The translations under genes were made by a program, and so were the position numbers. Shown one piece after another: positions 9,101 to 15,903 of a stretch of 30,222 bases of DNA. The stretch comes from Flavobacterium sp. (GTDB taxonomy: Bacteria > Bacteroidota > Bacteroidia > Flavobacteriales > Flavobacteriaceae). Numbering within the stretch: position 1 is the first letter of the stretch; each line of letters starts with the position of its first letter. The stretch lies in the NCBI GenBank assembly GCA_030151255.1, contig JASLED010000046.1, positions 1 through 30,222 on the forward strand, in the 5' to 3' direction. The notes below the pieces were generated by a model, which searched no databases, was not told the DNA's origin, and saw only the letters and a list, made by a program, of their open reading frames with translations.

Positions 9101-9284
9101 CATTGTTGCTTATTACTCGATAATGATGACGTATTTTGGTGTAAACTTTTACTTATCTGGATTGCATTCTTATGCATCAGGCGAAAAAGTAATTACTCCG
9201 TCAATCATATGGTGGTCATTAGGTTTTGTTACTTTATTAAGTACATTTTCTTATATTAGTTATAGAAAACACCTTAAAAAATAA
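6114..9284 (+). CDS. ccsBA: Fused CcsB-CcsA (ResB-ResC) cytochrome c synthase
   Basis: System II cytochrome c maturation: exports heme and ligates it to CXXCH motifs of apocytochromes on the outer face of the inner membrane. The 1056-residue product starts with a ResB-like half (several N-terminal membrane segments, then a large periplasmic region with QVTVIDG and FMNNILDYKGYRFFQAQFDPDEKGT, closing in a membrane segment near 440). The CcsA half has about eight membrane segments and the heme-handling WWD motif WGRYWGWDPKETW near residues 953-965, plus conserved His in VHTLGLAVRWYVSGHAP and AFVIHARL. Between the halves, near 464-487, is a signal-peptide-like segment (KKGSVLTALLLLFSFSVSAQ) followed by HMHAP. 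Fusions of about this size are known in Bacteroidota and epsilon-proteobacteria. Monocistronic, ended by a long palindrome. Confidence 0.95.
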   Translation: MDKKIIAFFSSTRLMAVLFIVYAIVLALGTFIEDWYNTTTARILIYNTWWFEAIMFLFLVNFIGNIKKYRLLTKKNWATFLLHAAFILIMIGAGITRYISFEGMMPIREGETESSIFSDKTFLTVMADGEYDGETRRRTFEMDKYFSSVTDNHFKLKKEFNGIPFEVEYKDYIMGAEEAIVEDPNGTGFLKLVESGDGERHEHYLQEGQVASIHGVLFGYNAPTDGAINILSENGEFFIDAPFDGNYMVMADQSTGTVTANEKQPLNFRSLYNMAGTQFVLPELPIKGKSTLVSNGDFKDKMTTDALIVTVRSQGLEEEVVLKGKAGRMGEPQSFQLGDLEFTLMYGSKVYTTPFQIRLDKFIAEKYPGTEKSYSAFESQVTVIDGAESFDARIFMNNILDYKGYRFFQAQFDPDEKGTILSVNHDFWGTWITYIGYFLLYIGLIAILFDKNSRFSDLKNKLDKVRAKKGSVLTALLLLFSFSVSAQHMHAPEKPKPQVIDSIIHANAVDKEHAAKFGTLVIQDYGGRMKPINTFSSELLRKVYKSEQYQGLTPDQVFLSISQYTIAQQLNGAPNFWYFAPLVKLKMGNDKITEILGLEKGTKYAAFVDFFDNNGNYKLTKYVDDANHASIKDQFQTDFLDLDGKVALLNAAFTGRILTIFPIPGHDNDKWVSSLELNESGMTGMDSTFTKNILTRMYVPALFEGKETNNYAKADEYLEHINTFQHSYGKTIMPSDNKIKFEILYNKYNIFKTLYSYYMLAAIFTFGFIIAMILKPNRFYGRMVKIGTWFTLILFIVHTLGLAVRWYVSGHAPWSDAYESVIYVAWATTLFGLYFGKKSELTIASTAFVAGMILWSAHQNYMDPAISNLQPVLNSYWLIIHVAIIVGSYGPFTLGMILGIVTLILMIVTNSKNKKKMDLHIKELTYINEMALTVGLVLLTIGNFLGGQWANESWGRYWGWDPKETWALISIMVYAFVIHARLVPSMRSSWLFSVFSIVAYYSIMMTYFGVNFYLSGLHSYASGEKVITPSIIWWSLGFVTLLSTFSYISYRKHLKK

Positions 9285-9343
9285 CCTTTATATTTTAGTT
9301 ACAAAAACCCATAGTAACTCCAAAAATGGATTACGATATGTGA

Positions 9344-9393
9344 TATTTTAAATAAAATGAGCTCGGAATTCCGAGCTCATTTTATTTAAAATA
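9344..9393 (+). terminator. Perfect 50-bp palindrome, terminator of ccsBA
   Basis: Every base from 9344 to 9393 pairs with its mirror position; the centre is GCTCGGAATTCCGAGC. The right arm has a T-rich stretch (TCATTTTATTT). It starts 60 bases after the ccsBA stop and would also work for transcripts from the other side. Confidence 0.8.
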
Positions 9394-9481
9394 ATTCCTA
9401 TTTCTTTTAGTCTAAAAAAAACTAACTCAAATAGTTTTGGTATTCATTCAAAATAATCAACTTATCCCTTATTCAACATTC

Positions 9482-9518
9482 AAAAAAAACTCCAAAAAGT
9501 ATATTTATCTTTTTGGAG
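9482..9518 (-). terminator. Hairpin terminator downstream of feoB
   Basis: A 10-bp stem, CTCCAAAAAG (9490-9499) with CTTTTTGGAG (9509-9518), nine-base loop. Eight A on the plus strand (9482-9489) give a U-run in minus-strand RNA. It lies 15 bases past the feoB stop. Confidence 0.88.
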
Positions 9519-9533
9519 CATATCATTATTTTT

Positions 9534-11717
9534 TTAACCTATTAAATACCATATTTGAGCTATTATAAAACACACAATCAAACCAAAAATAATTGGCATA
9601 ATTGACGCTACAGTTGTCCATTTTACGCTTCTGGTTTCTTTATATATTGTATAAATTGTTGTGCTACACGGATTATGTAATAAACTAAATAACATTAAAT
9701 TAATTCCTGTTAAGGTCGTCCAACCAGCTGCTTGAAGTATTGAGGCAATTTCTCCATCAGAAACCTCAAACATTACTCCCGCTCCTTCTCCCAAACTTGC
9801 ATCGCCGAGCACCATTACCGTAAGCATTAACACAGTTGGAATAACAATTTCATTTGCCGGAATTGCCACAATATATGCTAGCAGAATTACTCCGTTTAGG
9901 CCAATCAACATTGCAAAAGGATTCATTCCTTCAATCATCCAAAGTGCTAAACTTTTATCACCTACACTTAAATTACAAACCAACCAAATAATTGCACCCG
10001 CAGGAGCAGCAAAAACAATAGCTCTCCATAAAACAATCATTGTTCTGTCAATTAATGAAGTATAAATCGTTTGCAAAACTTTTGGAGGTCGATAAGGAGG
10101 TAGCTCTAAGGTAAAAAATGAAGCTTGTCCTTTTAATAATGTTTTAGACAACATCCACGAAGTAAAAAACGTAAATGCTATACCTAAAACTACCACACCA
10201 ACTACTGCTAAAGTTGAAACTGTTGGAGCTAAATATTTTGGTACAAGCGCCCCTACAAATATAGAAGCCATTAATATTTGTGTAGGCCAACGCCCGTTGC
10301 ACAACGAAAAATTATTTGTTATAATAGCGATTAATTTTTCGCGCGGACTATTTATAATTCGAGTTGCAACAACTCCTGCCGCATTACAACCAAACCCCAT
10401 ACTCATTGTTAGCGCTTGCTTTCCATGTGCGCCTGCTCCTTTAAACAGTCGATCTAAATTAAATGCTACACGTGGCAAATAACCAAAATCTTCCAAAAGC
10501 GTAAATAATGGAAAAAAGATAGCCATTGGAGGCAACATAACTGCAATTACCCAAGCTGTGGCTAAATAAACACCATCTATTAAAAAACCACTCAACCACC
10601 AAGGAAAATGCAATGTATTTGCTCCTTCTTTTAATAAAGGATACAATTCATCCAAAAAAACATAAGACAACGCGCTTGACGGATAATTAGAACCTATGAT
10701 TGTTAACCAAAGTACACCTCCTAGAAGCATTAACATAATTAAAAATCCCCAGCGTTTGCTTGTTACTACTCTATCTATTGCTCTGTCTAGTTTAAAAGCT
10801 CTTTGATTTTCATCAGATTCTACTCTATCTTGAACAATTTTATAAACTTGTTTAAAGATTGCTTCAGCTAAATTATCGGCATATTCAATTCCTAATTTTT
10901 TATAATATTCTTCCGCTTTATTCAATATTGGCTGTATTGAATTTGCATTAATTTTGGTAGATAACGTATTACTCAACAAAGCTGCTTGTATACTTTTATC
11001 TTGTTGAATTAATCGCATAGCAACCCAAGAAATACTTGGTAAATTGGGATCTAAACTTTGCAAATCAGTAGCAATATTATTTACTGCAACTTTAGATTCG
11101 CCAGAAATTCCTTTGATGTATTTTTGTTCGGCAATAAACTTTTCTGTTGCTACTTGATCAATAGCATTCAACAATTCATTGATTCCTTTTTTACTTCGTG
11201 CTGAAGTTGCAATTACTGGAACACCTAAATCTCTTGCCAAACCACGAACATCAATATTTATTCCATGGCGTTCTGCTTCATCCATTAAATTTAAACACAC
11301 CACTACTTTTGAAGTAATTTCCTGAATTTGAACTACCAAACTCAAATGACGTTCTAATCGTCCTGCATCTACTACAACAACTGTTACATCTGGTTTTCCG
11401 AATAAAATAAAGTCACGAGCCACTTCTTCATCTTCTGAGGTAGATAATAAAGAATATGTACCTGGAAGATCAATTAATTTATAAGTGTTATTGGCAAAAG
11501 AAAAACTTCCTTCTGCTCTTGTTACTGTTTTTCCAGGCCAGTTTCCTGTATGTTGTTTTAATCCAGTTAGAGCATTAAATATTGTACTTTTTCCTGTATT
11601 TGGATTACCTGCCAAAGCAATAGAATACTTATAATTATCTGATCTATCGCCTAATTTTTTTAGATCGGAAGCAATATTTAAATCGCAAATATCACAAGCT
11701 GATTGTTCCATACGCAT
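9534..11717 (-). CDS. feoB: Ferrous iron transport protein B (FeoB)
   Basis: GTPase-coupled Fe(II) importer of the inner membrane. The product is 727 residues from the ATG at 11717; an in-frame TTG one codon earlier is less likely. N-terminal G domain: G1 GNPNTGKS (37-44), G3 DLPG (83-86), G4-type NLMD (144-147), and ATSARSKKG as G5. The membrane domain carries SMGFGCNAAGVVATRI and SLCNGRWPTQI, the gate motifs of the CNGR-type FeoB found in Bacteroidota and Firmicutes, and about eight to ten membrane segments. Before the G domain lies a short extension with a CxxC pair (C8, C11). feoA ends 8 bases upstream, so the two form an operon. A candidate metal-responsive operator covers the feoA promoter. 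No FeoC is seen. Confidence 0.97.
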   Translation of the reverse strand: MRMEQSACDICDLNIASDLKKLGDRSDNYKYSIALAGNPNTGKSTIFNALTGLKQHTGNWPGKTVTRAEGSFSFANNTYKLIDLPGTYSLLSTSEDEEVARDFILFGKPDVTVVVVDAGRLERHLSLVVQIQEITSKVVVCLNLMDEAERHGINIDVRGLARDLGVPVIATSARSKKGINELLNAIDQVATEKFIAEQKYIKGISGESKVAVNNIATDLQSLDPNLPSISWVAMRLIQQDKSIQAALLSNTLSTKINANSIQPILNKAEEYYKKLGIEYADNLAEAIFKQVYKIVQDRVESDENQRAFKLDRAIDRVVTSKRWGFLIMLMLLGGVLWLTIIGSNYPSSALSYVFLDELYPLLKEGANTLHFPWWLSGFLIDGVYLATAWVIAVMLPPMAIFFPLFTLLEDFGYLPRVAFNLDRLFKGAGAHGKQALTMSMGFGCNAAGVVATRIINSPREKLIAIITNNFSLCNGRWPTQILMASIFVGALVPKYLAPTVSTLAVVGVVVLGIAFTFFTSWMLSKTLLKGQASFFTLELPPYRPPKVLQTIYTSLIDRTMIVLWRAIVFAAPAGAIIWLVCNLSVGDKSLALWMIEGMNPFAMLIGLNGVILLAYIVAIPANEIVIPTVLMLTVMVLGDASLGEGAGVMFEVSDGEIASILQAAGWTTLTGINLMLFSLLHNPCSTTIYTIYKETRSVKWTTVASIMPIIFGLIVCFIIAQIWYLIG

Positions 11718-11725
11718 CAATTCAC

Positions 11726-11956
11726 TTAAAGTTTTTCAATCAGCACCATTCGTGCATCCTCTTTTCTCAATGATATAATTGTATTATAAATCAGATAAGC
11801 CACAGGATCTCTTAGCGGACTTATACTGTATACAGTAATTACTGCTCCAGTAACAAAACCTAAATCAAGAAAACGCTGATGAACTTCTGTAGAACAACTT
11901 CTATCTATTTTATTAATTCTTGCTTTTTCTCCTATTTCTAAATCTGACAGATTCAT
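11726..11956 (-). CDS. feoA: Ferrous iron transport protein A (FeoA)
   Basis: Small cytosolic SH3-like protein needed for FeoB function and thought to bind it. The 76-residue product fits: LSDLEIGEKARI, then FLDLGFVTGAVITVYSISPLRDPVAYLI and a basic stretch SLRKEDARMVLIEKL, the usual FeoA order (L..G..A.I, LGxxxGxxI, DPxxY, I.LRxxDAxxI). First gene of feoAB; its ATG lies about 23 bases after the predicted start of transcription. Confidence 0.95.
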   Translation of the reverse strand: MNLSDLEIGEKARINKIDRSCSTEVHQRFLDLGFVTGAVITVYSISPLRDPVAYLIYNTIISLRKEDARMVLIEKL

Positions 11957-11984
11957 ACCACAATTGTTTAGATTTGTAAAATTA

Positions 11985-12003
11985 CAAAATTAGACACGTC
12001 TAA
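11985..12003 (-). promoter_or_regulatory. feoAB promoter (-7 box) with overlapping inverted-repeat operator
   Basis: The -7 element TAATTTTG (minus strand, 11985-11992) overlaps a 14-bp inverted repeat TTAGAC-AC-GTCTAA (11990-12003). A perfect 6+2+6 dyad on a promoter of an iron uptake operon suggests a metal-dependent repressor of the DtxR/MntR/IdeR type, whose sites often begin TTAG. The regulator itself is not in the window. Confidence 0.55.
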
Positions 12004-12028
12004 CAATTAATTTAGCTTATTTTCTTCA

Positions 12029-12042
12029 ATCTATATAGATTC
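12029..12042. repeat. Palindrome upstream of feoA
   Basis: AATCTATATAGATT, a perfect 14-bp palindrome about 25 bases upstream of the feoA operator. It could be a second protein-binding site or chance in AT-rich DNA. Confidence 0.3.
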
Positions 12043-12055
12043 TAAAAAAGCATTA

Positions 12056-12093
12056 AAATAAAAAAACCTTATCGGCGGTTTGACAAGGCTTTT
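12056..12093 (-). terminator. Hairpin terminator downstream of recR
   Basis: On the minus strand AAGCCTTGTC pairs with GATAAGGTTT (two G-T wobbles) around an 8-base loop, followed by a T-rich stretch. It lies about 110 bases past the recR stop. The bases between (12094-12205) hold no gene. Confidence 0.7.
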
Positions 12094-12205
12094 GTTCTTT
12101 TATGTATAAATATTTTGTTTTTCTTTGGTTTGTTTGTTCATCCTGCAATCTGAATATCACACACAATCTAAAAACTTTTTGTTTATATATTGTATTTTTC
12201 TTTTT

Positions 12206-12826
12206 TTAAATGGCTTTAAATGCGTTTTCAAACGGAACTCTATATACCAAACTTCTACCTAATGTTACTTCATCGGCATATTCTAATTCATCTCCAACTG
12301 CAATTCCTCGTGCAATTGTAGAAGTAATAATATCCAAATCTTTAATTTGTTTATAAATAAAGAAATTAGTTGTATCTCCTTCCATTGTAGAACTTAAGGC
12401 AAAAATAATTTCTTTTATGTCTCCGCTTTTTGCTTTATCAACCAAAGATTGAATAGTTAATTGACTTGGGCCAATACCATCTATTGGAGAAATTTTTCCG
12501 CCCAAAACGTGATAAATTCCTTTAAATAATTGGGTATTTTCCAAAGCCATCACATCGCGTACATCTTCTACTACACAAATAATTTGTTTATCTCTTGACG
12601 GATTATTACAAATTTCGCAAATTTCATCGTCAGAAATATTATAACAGCTTTTGCAATAGCTAATATTTTGTCGCATCTTTTTGATGGCTTCTGCTAATTG
12701 AACGCTTTGTTCTTCGGGTTGTTTTAATAGATGTAATGCCAAACGCAATGCAGTACGCTTGCCTATACCTGGCAACTGCGATAACTCATTTACTGCTTTT
12801 TCTAATATTTTTGAAGGGAAATCCAT
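12206..12826 (-). CDS. recR: Recombination mediator protein RecR
   Basis: Works with RecF/RecO to load RecA on gapped DNA. The 206-residue product has the family order: helix-hairpin-helix LSQLPGIGKRTALRLALHLL (16-35), C4 zinc finger C58-x2-C61-x8-C70-x2-C73, Toprim domain starting IICVVEDVRDVMALE (82-96) with GTSSTMEGDTT-like LSSTMEGDTT, and the C-terminal GVAVGDELEYADEVTLGRSL-like block (IAVGDELEYADEVTLGRSL). A promoter TTG-N19-TATATTTG ends only 4 bases before the ATG, so the mRNA is probably leaderless or nearly so. Divergent from the symporter gene. Confidence 0.96.
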   Translation of the reverse strand: MDFPSKILEKAVNELSQLPGIGKRTALRLALHLLKQPEEQSVQLAEAIKKMRQNISYCKSCYNISDDEICEICNNPSRDKQIICVVEDVRDVMALENTQLFKGIYHVLGGKISPIDGIGPSQLTIQSLVDKAKSGDIKEIIFALSSTMEGDTTNFFIYKQIKDLDIITSTIARGIAVGDELEYADEVTLGRSLVYRVPFENAFKAI

Positions 12827-12830
12827 TCTG

Positions 12831-12860
12831 CAAATATATAAATATTCAAAATATGCTCAA
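12831..12860 (-). promoter_or_regulatory. recR promoter next to the start codon
   Basis: On the minus strand TTG (12858-12860), 19 bases, TATATTTG (12831-12838). The -7 box ends 4 bases before the recR ATG (12826), which puts the start of transcription at or within a few bases of the start codon. Confidence 0.6.
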
Positions 12861-12907
12861 TTGCTTTCTACAATGGATTTTATTGGTAATAAATGTGATA
12901 AAATACT

Positions 12908-12915
12908 TATTTTTG
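12908..12915 (+). promoter_or_regulatory. -7 element of the symporter promoter
   Basis: TATTTTTG, 38 bases before the ATG at 12954. A TTG lies 22 bases upstream, longer than the usual spacing. Confidence 0.35.
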
Positions 12916-12953
12916 ATTTTTCTAATTATTACAAACAACTAATTTTTTGCTCA

Positions 12954-14459
12954 ATGACGCCAATAAATATCATTATTATTATTGCTATCTATTTTGGAAT
13001 ACTTATAGCTATTTCTCAGTTTATCAGTAAAAAAGACAGCAGTAATGACGCGTTTTTTAGCGCAAATAAAAATGCAAAATGGTATTTAGTTGCTTTTGGA
13101 ATGATTGGAACTGCTTTGTCTGGTGTAACATTTATTTCTGTTCCTGGTGAAGTTGGATCGTCTAACGGAGAACAATTCAAATACTTTCAGTTTGTTTTAG
13201 GAAATGCAGTTGGATTCATTATTACGGCTTCTATCTTGCTGCCTTTATATTACAAATACAATTTAGTATCTATTTATACTTACATTGAAAAAAAATTAGG
13301 CTTTTATAGTTACAAAACAGCTGCATTAATCTTTTTATTGAGCAGAACAATTGGTTCGGCATTTAGATTGTATTTGGTTGTTATTGTTTTGCAACGCTTT
13401 GTTTTTGATTATTTTGGAGTTCCTTTCTTTGCCACAGTACTAATTTCTCTTCTATTAATATATGCTTATACTTACAAAGGAGGACTTAAAACTATTATTG
13501 TTACCGACACACTTCAAACATTTTTCTTGGTTTCGTCAGTTATATTTACCATCATTTTTATTTGTAATAGCTTAGAATTAAATGCTATTGAAGCTTTTGA
13601 AATGGTAAAAAACAGTCAATATTCAAAAATATTTTTCTTTGAAGATTTTATGGGTAGCCGCTATCACTTTGCTAAACAATTCTTAGGCGGTATATTTGTT
13701 ACTATTGCTATGGTAGGATTGGATCAGGACTTAATGCAAAAAAACCTAAGTTGTAAGAATATTAAAGAAGCGCAAAAAAACATGTATTCTTTTACTGGTA
13801 TTTTTATTCTTGTTAACTTACTTTTCTTGAGTATTGGTGCATTATTATATATCTATGCTGATAAAAATGGAATAGCAATTCCTATTGATTCGATTACTGG
13901 AAAACCACGAACAGATTTATTATTTCCAGAAATTGCTTTTAATTATCTAACCATTATTCCGGCTTTGGTATTTTTATTAGGGCTTACCGCTGCTACATTT
14001 GCTACAACAGATTCTGCTTTAACTGCCCTTACCACGTCGTTTTGTATTGATTTTTTATCGATGGATAAAAGAAAACCTAATAGTACTGATGTATGGAAAA
14101 GAAAACTTGTTCACTTTGGCTTTTCAATACTAATGTTTTTAGTTATTATAATTTTTAATGTTATTAATGATGCTTCTGTGGTGAGTATGATTTTTAAAAT
14201 AGCATCTTATACGTATGGGCCTTTATTGGGTTTATTTACCTTTGCCCTTCTATTTAAACAAAGACAAGCGAAAGATACTTACGTGCCAGTCATTTGTTTG
14301 TTTGCACCTTTTATTACATTATGGATTAGCAATAATTCGGTGAATATATTTAATGGTTATGTTTTTGACAACGAATTAATTATCGTTAACGCTTTAATTA
14401 CCATTATTTTACTTTGGTTTACAAGTACATCAAAACTGATCGGTACCCAGGAGGATTAA
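12954..14459 (+). CDS. Sodium:solute symporter (SSS/SLC5 family)
   Basis: Inner-membrane transporter of 501 residues with about 13 hydrophobic segments. The family N-terminal block is present: ISQFISKKDSSNDAFFSANKNAKWYLVAFGMIGTALSGVTFISVPGEVG (shown by pieces at residues 18-65), followed by GFIITASILLPLYYKY and LLSRTIGSAFRLYLVV. The sodium-site region GLTAATFATTDSALTALTT is near residue 345. The frame is open further upstream to a TTG at 12759, but that part overlaps recR on the other strand and lacks hydrophobic character, so the ATG at 12954 is chosen. Substrate unknown (sugars, sialic acid, proline and others are possible in this family). The 3' end overlaps the CoA-binding gene by 30 bases, tail to tail. 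Confidence 0.9.
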   Translation: MTPINIIIIIAIYFGILIAISQFISKKDSSNDAFFSANKNAKWYLVAFGMIGTALSGVTFISVPGEVGSSNGEQFKYFQFVLGNAVGFIITASILLPLYYKYNLVSIYTYIEKKLGFYSYKTAALIFLLSRTIGSAFRLYLVVIVLQRFVFDYFGVPFFATVLISLLLIYAYTYKGGLKTIIVTDTLQTFFLVSSVIFTIIFICNSLELNAIEAFEMVKNSQYSKIFFFEDFMGSRYHFAKQFLGGIFVTIAMVGLDQDLMQKNLSCKNIKEAQKNMYSFTGIFILVNLLFLSIGALLYIYADKNGIAIPIDSITGKPRTDLLFPEIAFNYLTIIPALVFLLGLTAATFATTDSALTALTTSFCIDFLSMDKRKPNSTDVWKRKLVHFGFSILMFLVIIIFNVINDASVVSMIFKIASYTYGPLLGLFTFALLFKQRQAKDTYVPVICLFAPFITLWISNNSVNIFNGYVFDNELIIVNALITIILLWFTSTSKLIGTQED

Positions 14460-14786
14460 AGTACAAGCCTCTTCATAATTAATGTTATTCTGTGCTAAAA
14501 TATCATATAATTCATTGTTTTCTGTTCCTGGATTAAAGATGACTCGACGTGGTTTTAAACTTAAAATATAATCATAAAAATCCACTTGTTTTCTAACATT
14601 GAGATATAGTGCAATTGTATCTACATCTCCATAAAACAGTCTTTCTGTTGCTATTTCAATATCTGCAACGGTACCTTCATTTGATCCTTGAGCCACAACT
14701 TCGTGCTCAAAATCGACGAGCATTCTTATTGCCCGGTTTGAATACCACTCTTCATTTAAAGAGGCTCCTAATACGAGTGTTTTCAT
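14430..14786 (-). CDS. Small CoA-binding (Rossmann-fold) protein
   Basis: The 118-residue product is a stand-alone CoA-binding domain of the YccU type: an N-terminal beta-strand and turn (KTLVLGASLNEEWYSNRAIRML), EVVAQG, then IALYLNVRKQVDFYDYILSLKPRRVIFNPGTENNEL and a C-terminal CTLILLGTDQF. In the family the region around FNPGTEN follows the pattern of CoA-ligase-like nucleotide folds. The biological role of these small proteins is not known. The gene converges on the symporter, sharing 30 bases, with no hairpin terminator between them. Confidence 0.85.
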   Translation of the reverse strand: MKTLVLGASLNEEWYSNRAIRMLVDFEHEVVAQGSNEGTVADIEIATERLFYGDVDTIALYLNVRKQVDFYDYILSLKPRRVIFNPGTENNELYDILAQNNINYEEACTLILLGTDQF

Positions 14787-14914
14787 AATACGTTATTTTT
14801 TTATTTATATAAATGTACAACATTTCTAGCTTACATTTTCATTTTTATCAACATTTATCTTTATTACTTCTACAATTATAAAAATTGCAAATATCTTATT
14901 ACTAATACAATAAG

Positions 14915-14957
14915 TGATAAAAATCATGTTTGTATCATGAAGCTATTAGTACTTTTA
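14915..14957 (+). promoter_or_regulatory. ompW promoter with an FNR/CRP-type activator box
   Basis: TGAT-AAAA-ATCA (14915-14926) is a perfect FNR-like half-site pair with 4-base spacing. Downstream lie TTTG (14929-14932) and TACTTTTA (14950-14957), a near match to TAnnTTTG. If transcription starts about 6 bases after the -7 box, the dyad is centred near -42, the class II activator position. Confidence 0.5.
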
Positions 14958-14981
14958 CTAAATAATTAAAAATTTATTTCT

Positions 14982-15689
14982 ATGAAAAAAATACTACTTC
15001 ACATTTTAGGAGCAACATTACTTATTTCTGGATCTTGTTTTGCTCAAGAAGTTACAGAAACAACCGAAAAACAAGATTATAAATGGCAAATGCGCTTACG
15101 TGGAGTAGGTGTAATTCCGCATAATAAAGCTGAAATTGGAGTTATTGGTGGACAAATACATGTAGATAAAAACTTTATTCCTGAATTAGACTTTACTTAT
15201 TTCTTTACAGAAAACTTTGCTGCAGAACTTATTCTTGGTACAACAAGACACACAGTAGGTACAAAAGGATCTGATCTTAGCACACCAGATGTTGGTGGAC
15301 CAAAAAAAGCAAATGTTGATTTAGGTAGTGTATGGTTATTACCACCAACTTTAATGGTACAATATCATCATAAATTTGGAGAAGTATTTAAACCATATGT
15401 AGGAGTTGGAGCTAATTATACTATTTTCTTTAACGAAAAATCTGGAGCTGCTCAAGCTATTAAATATGACAACAAGTTAGGTTGGGGATATCAAGTTGGT
15501 TTTGATATTGATATTACCGATAAATTCTTTATTAACGTTGATTTTAAAAAACTCTTTCTTAAAACAAATGTTAGTGTTGATGCAAGTAATTTATTGCAAC
15601 CTAATGCAAGTATAGAAGAATTAAACATACCAGCTAAAGTAAAACTAGATCCAATGTTGATTGGTTTTGGTGTAGGTATGCGTTTTTAA
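14982..15689 (+). CDS. ompW: OmpW-family outer membrane protein
   Basis: Signal peptide MKKILLHILGATLLISGSCFAQ, then a 213-residue mature part. The OmpW pattern is clear: WQMRLRGVGVIPHN near the start, IPELDFTYFFTENFAAELIL with the family's TYF.T.N.A.EL, PPTLMVQYHH, FKPYVGVGANYTIFF, GWGYQVGFDIDITDKFFINVDFKKLFL, and a terminal aromatic-ending strand DPMLIGFGVGMRF suited to BAM recognition. It should form an eight-stranded beta barrel with a hydrophobic channel. The promoter has an FNR-like dyad, which fits oxygen-dependent control reported for OmpW in other bacteria. Followed by a strong terminator, so separate from the ATPase gene. Confidence 0.92.
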   Translation: MKKILLHILGATLLISGSCFAQEVTETTEKQDYKWQMRLRGVGVIPHNKAEIGVIGGQIHVDKNFIPELDFTYFFTENFAAELILGTTRHTVGTKGSDLSTPDVGGPKKANVDLGSVWLLPPTLMVQYHHKFGEVFKPYVGVGANYTIFFNEKSGAAQAIKYDNKLGWGYQVGFDIDITDKFFINVDFKKLFLKTNVSVDASNLLQPNASIEELNIPAKVKLDPMLIGFGVGMRF

Positions 15690-15704
15690 TTAGTTAGTTA
15701 TTTT

Positions 15705-15747
15705 AAAAAACCCTCCTTAATTATTCGATAATTAAGGAGGGTTTTTT
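15705..15747 (+). terminator. Hairpin terminator downstream of ompW
   Basis: A perfect 20-bp stem (15705-15724 with 15728-15747) around a TCG loop, with GGAGGG followed by six T. Confidence 0.95.
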
Positions 15748-15843
15748 CATTATTTATTTCTTATAAACTGTGTAGTTAATTATTATAAAATACAATGAAA
15801 AAAAGTAGATATTAAATAAATGTAGCAGTGTTGCAAAGATGAT

Positions 15844-15881
15844 AACATATTATGCTTTTCCAACATATCTAACTAATTTTG
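15844..15881 (+). promoter_or_regulatory. Promoter region of the P-type ATPase gene
   Basis: TAATTTTG (15874-15881) matches the -7 consensus, about 23 bases before the ATG. Two direct copies of AACATAT (15844-15850 and 15862-15868) lie just upstream and could bind a regulator; this is weak. Confidence 0.35.
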
Positions 15882-15903
15882 AAGAAGATTAAATACATCA
15901 GAT

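Noticed and set aside
12759..12953. 65-residue N-terminal extension of the sodium:solute symporter, starting at a TTG
   Set aside because: It overlaps the recR start and promoter on the other strand, is not membrane-like, and the protein's family-typical N-terminus begins at the ATG at 12954.
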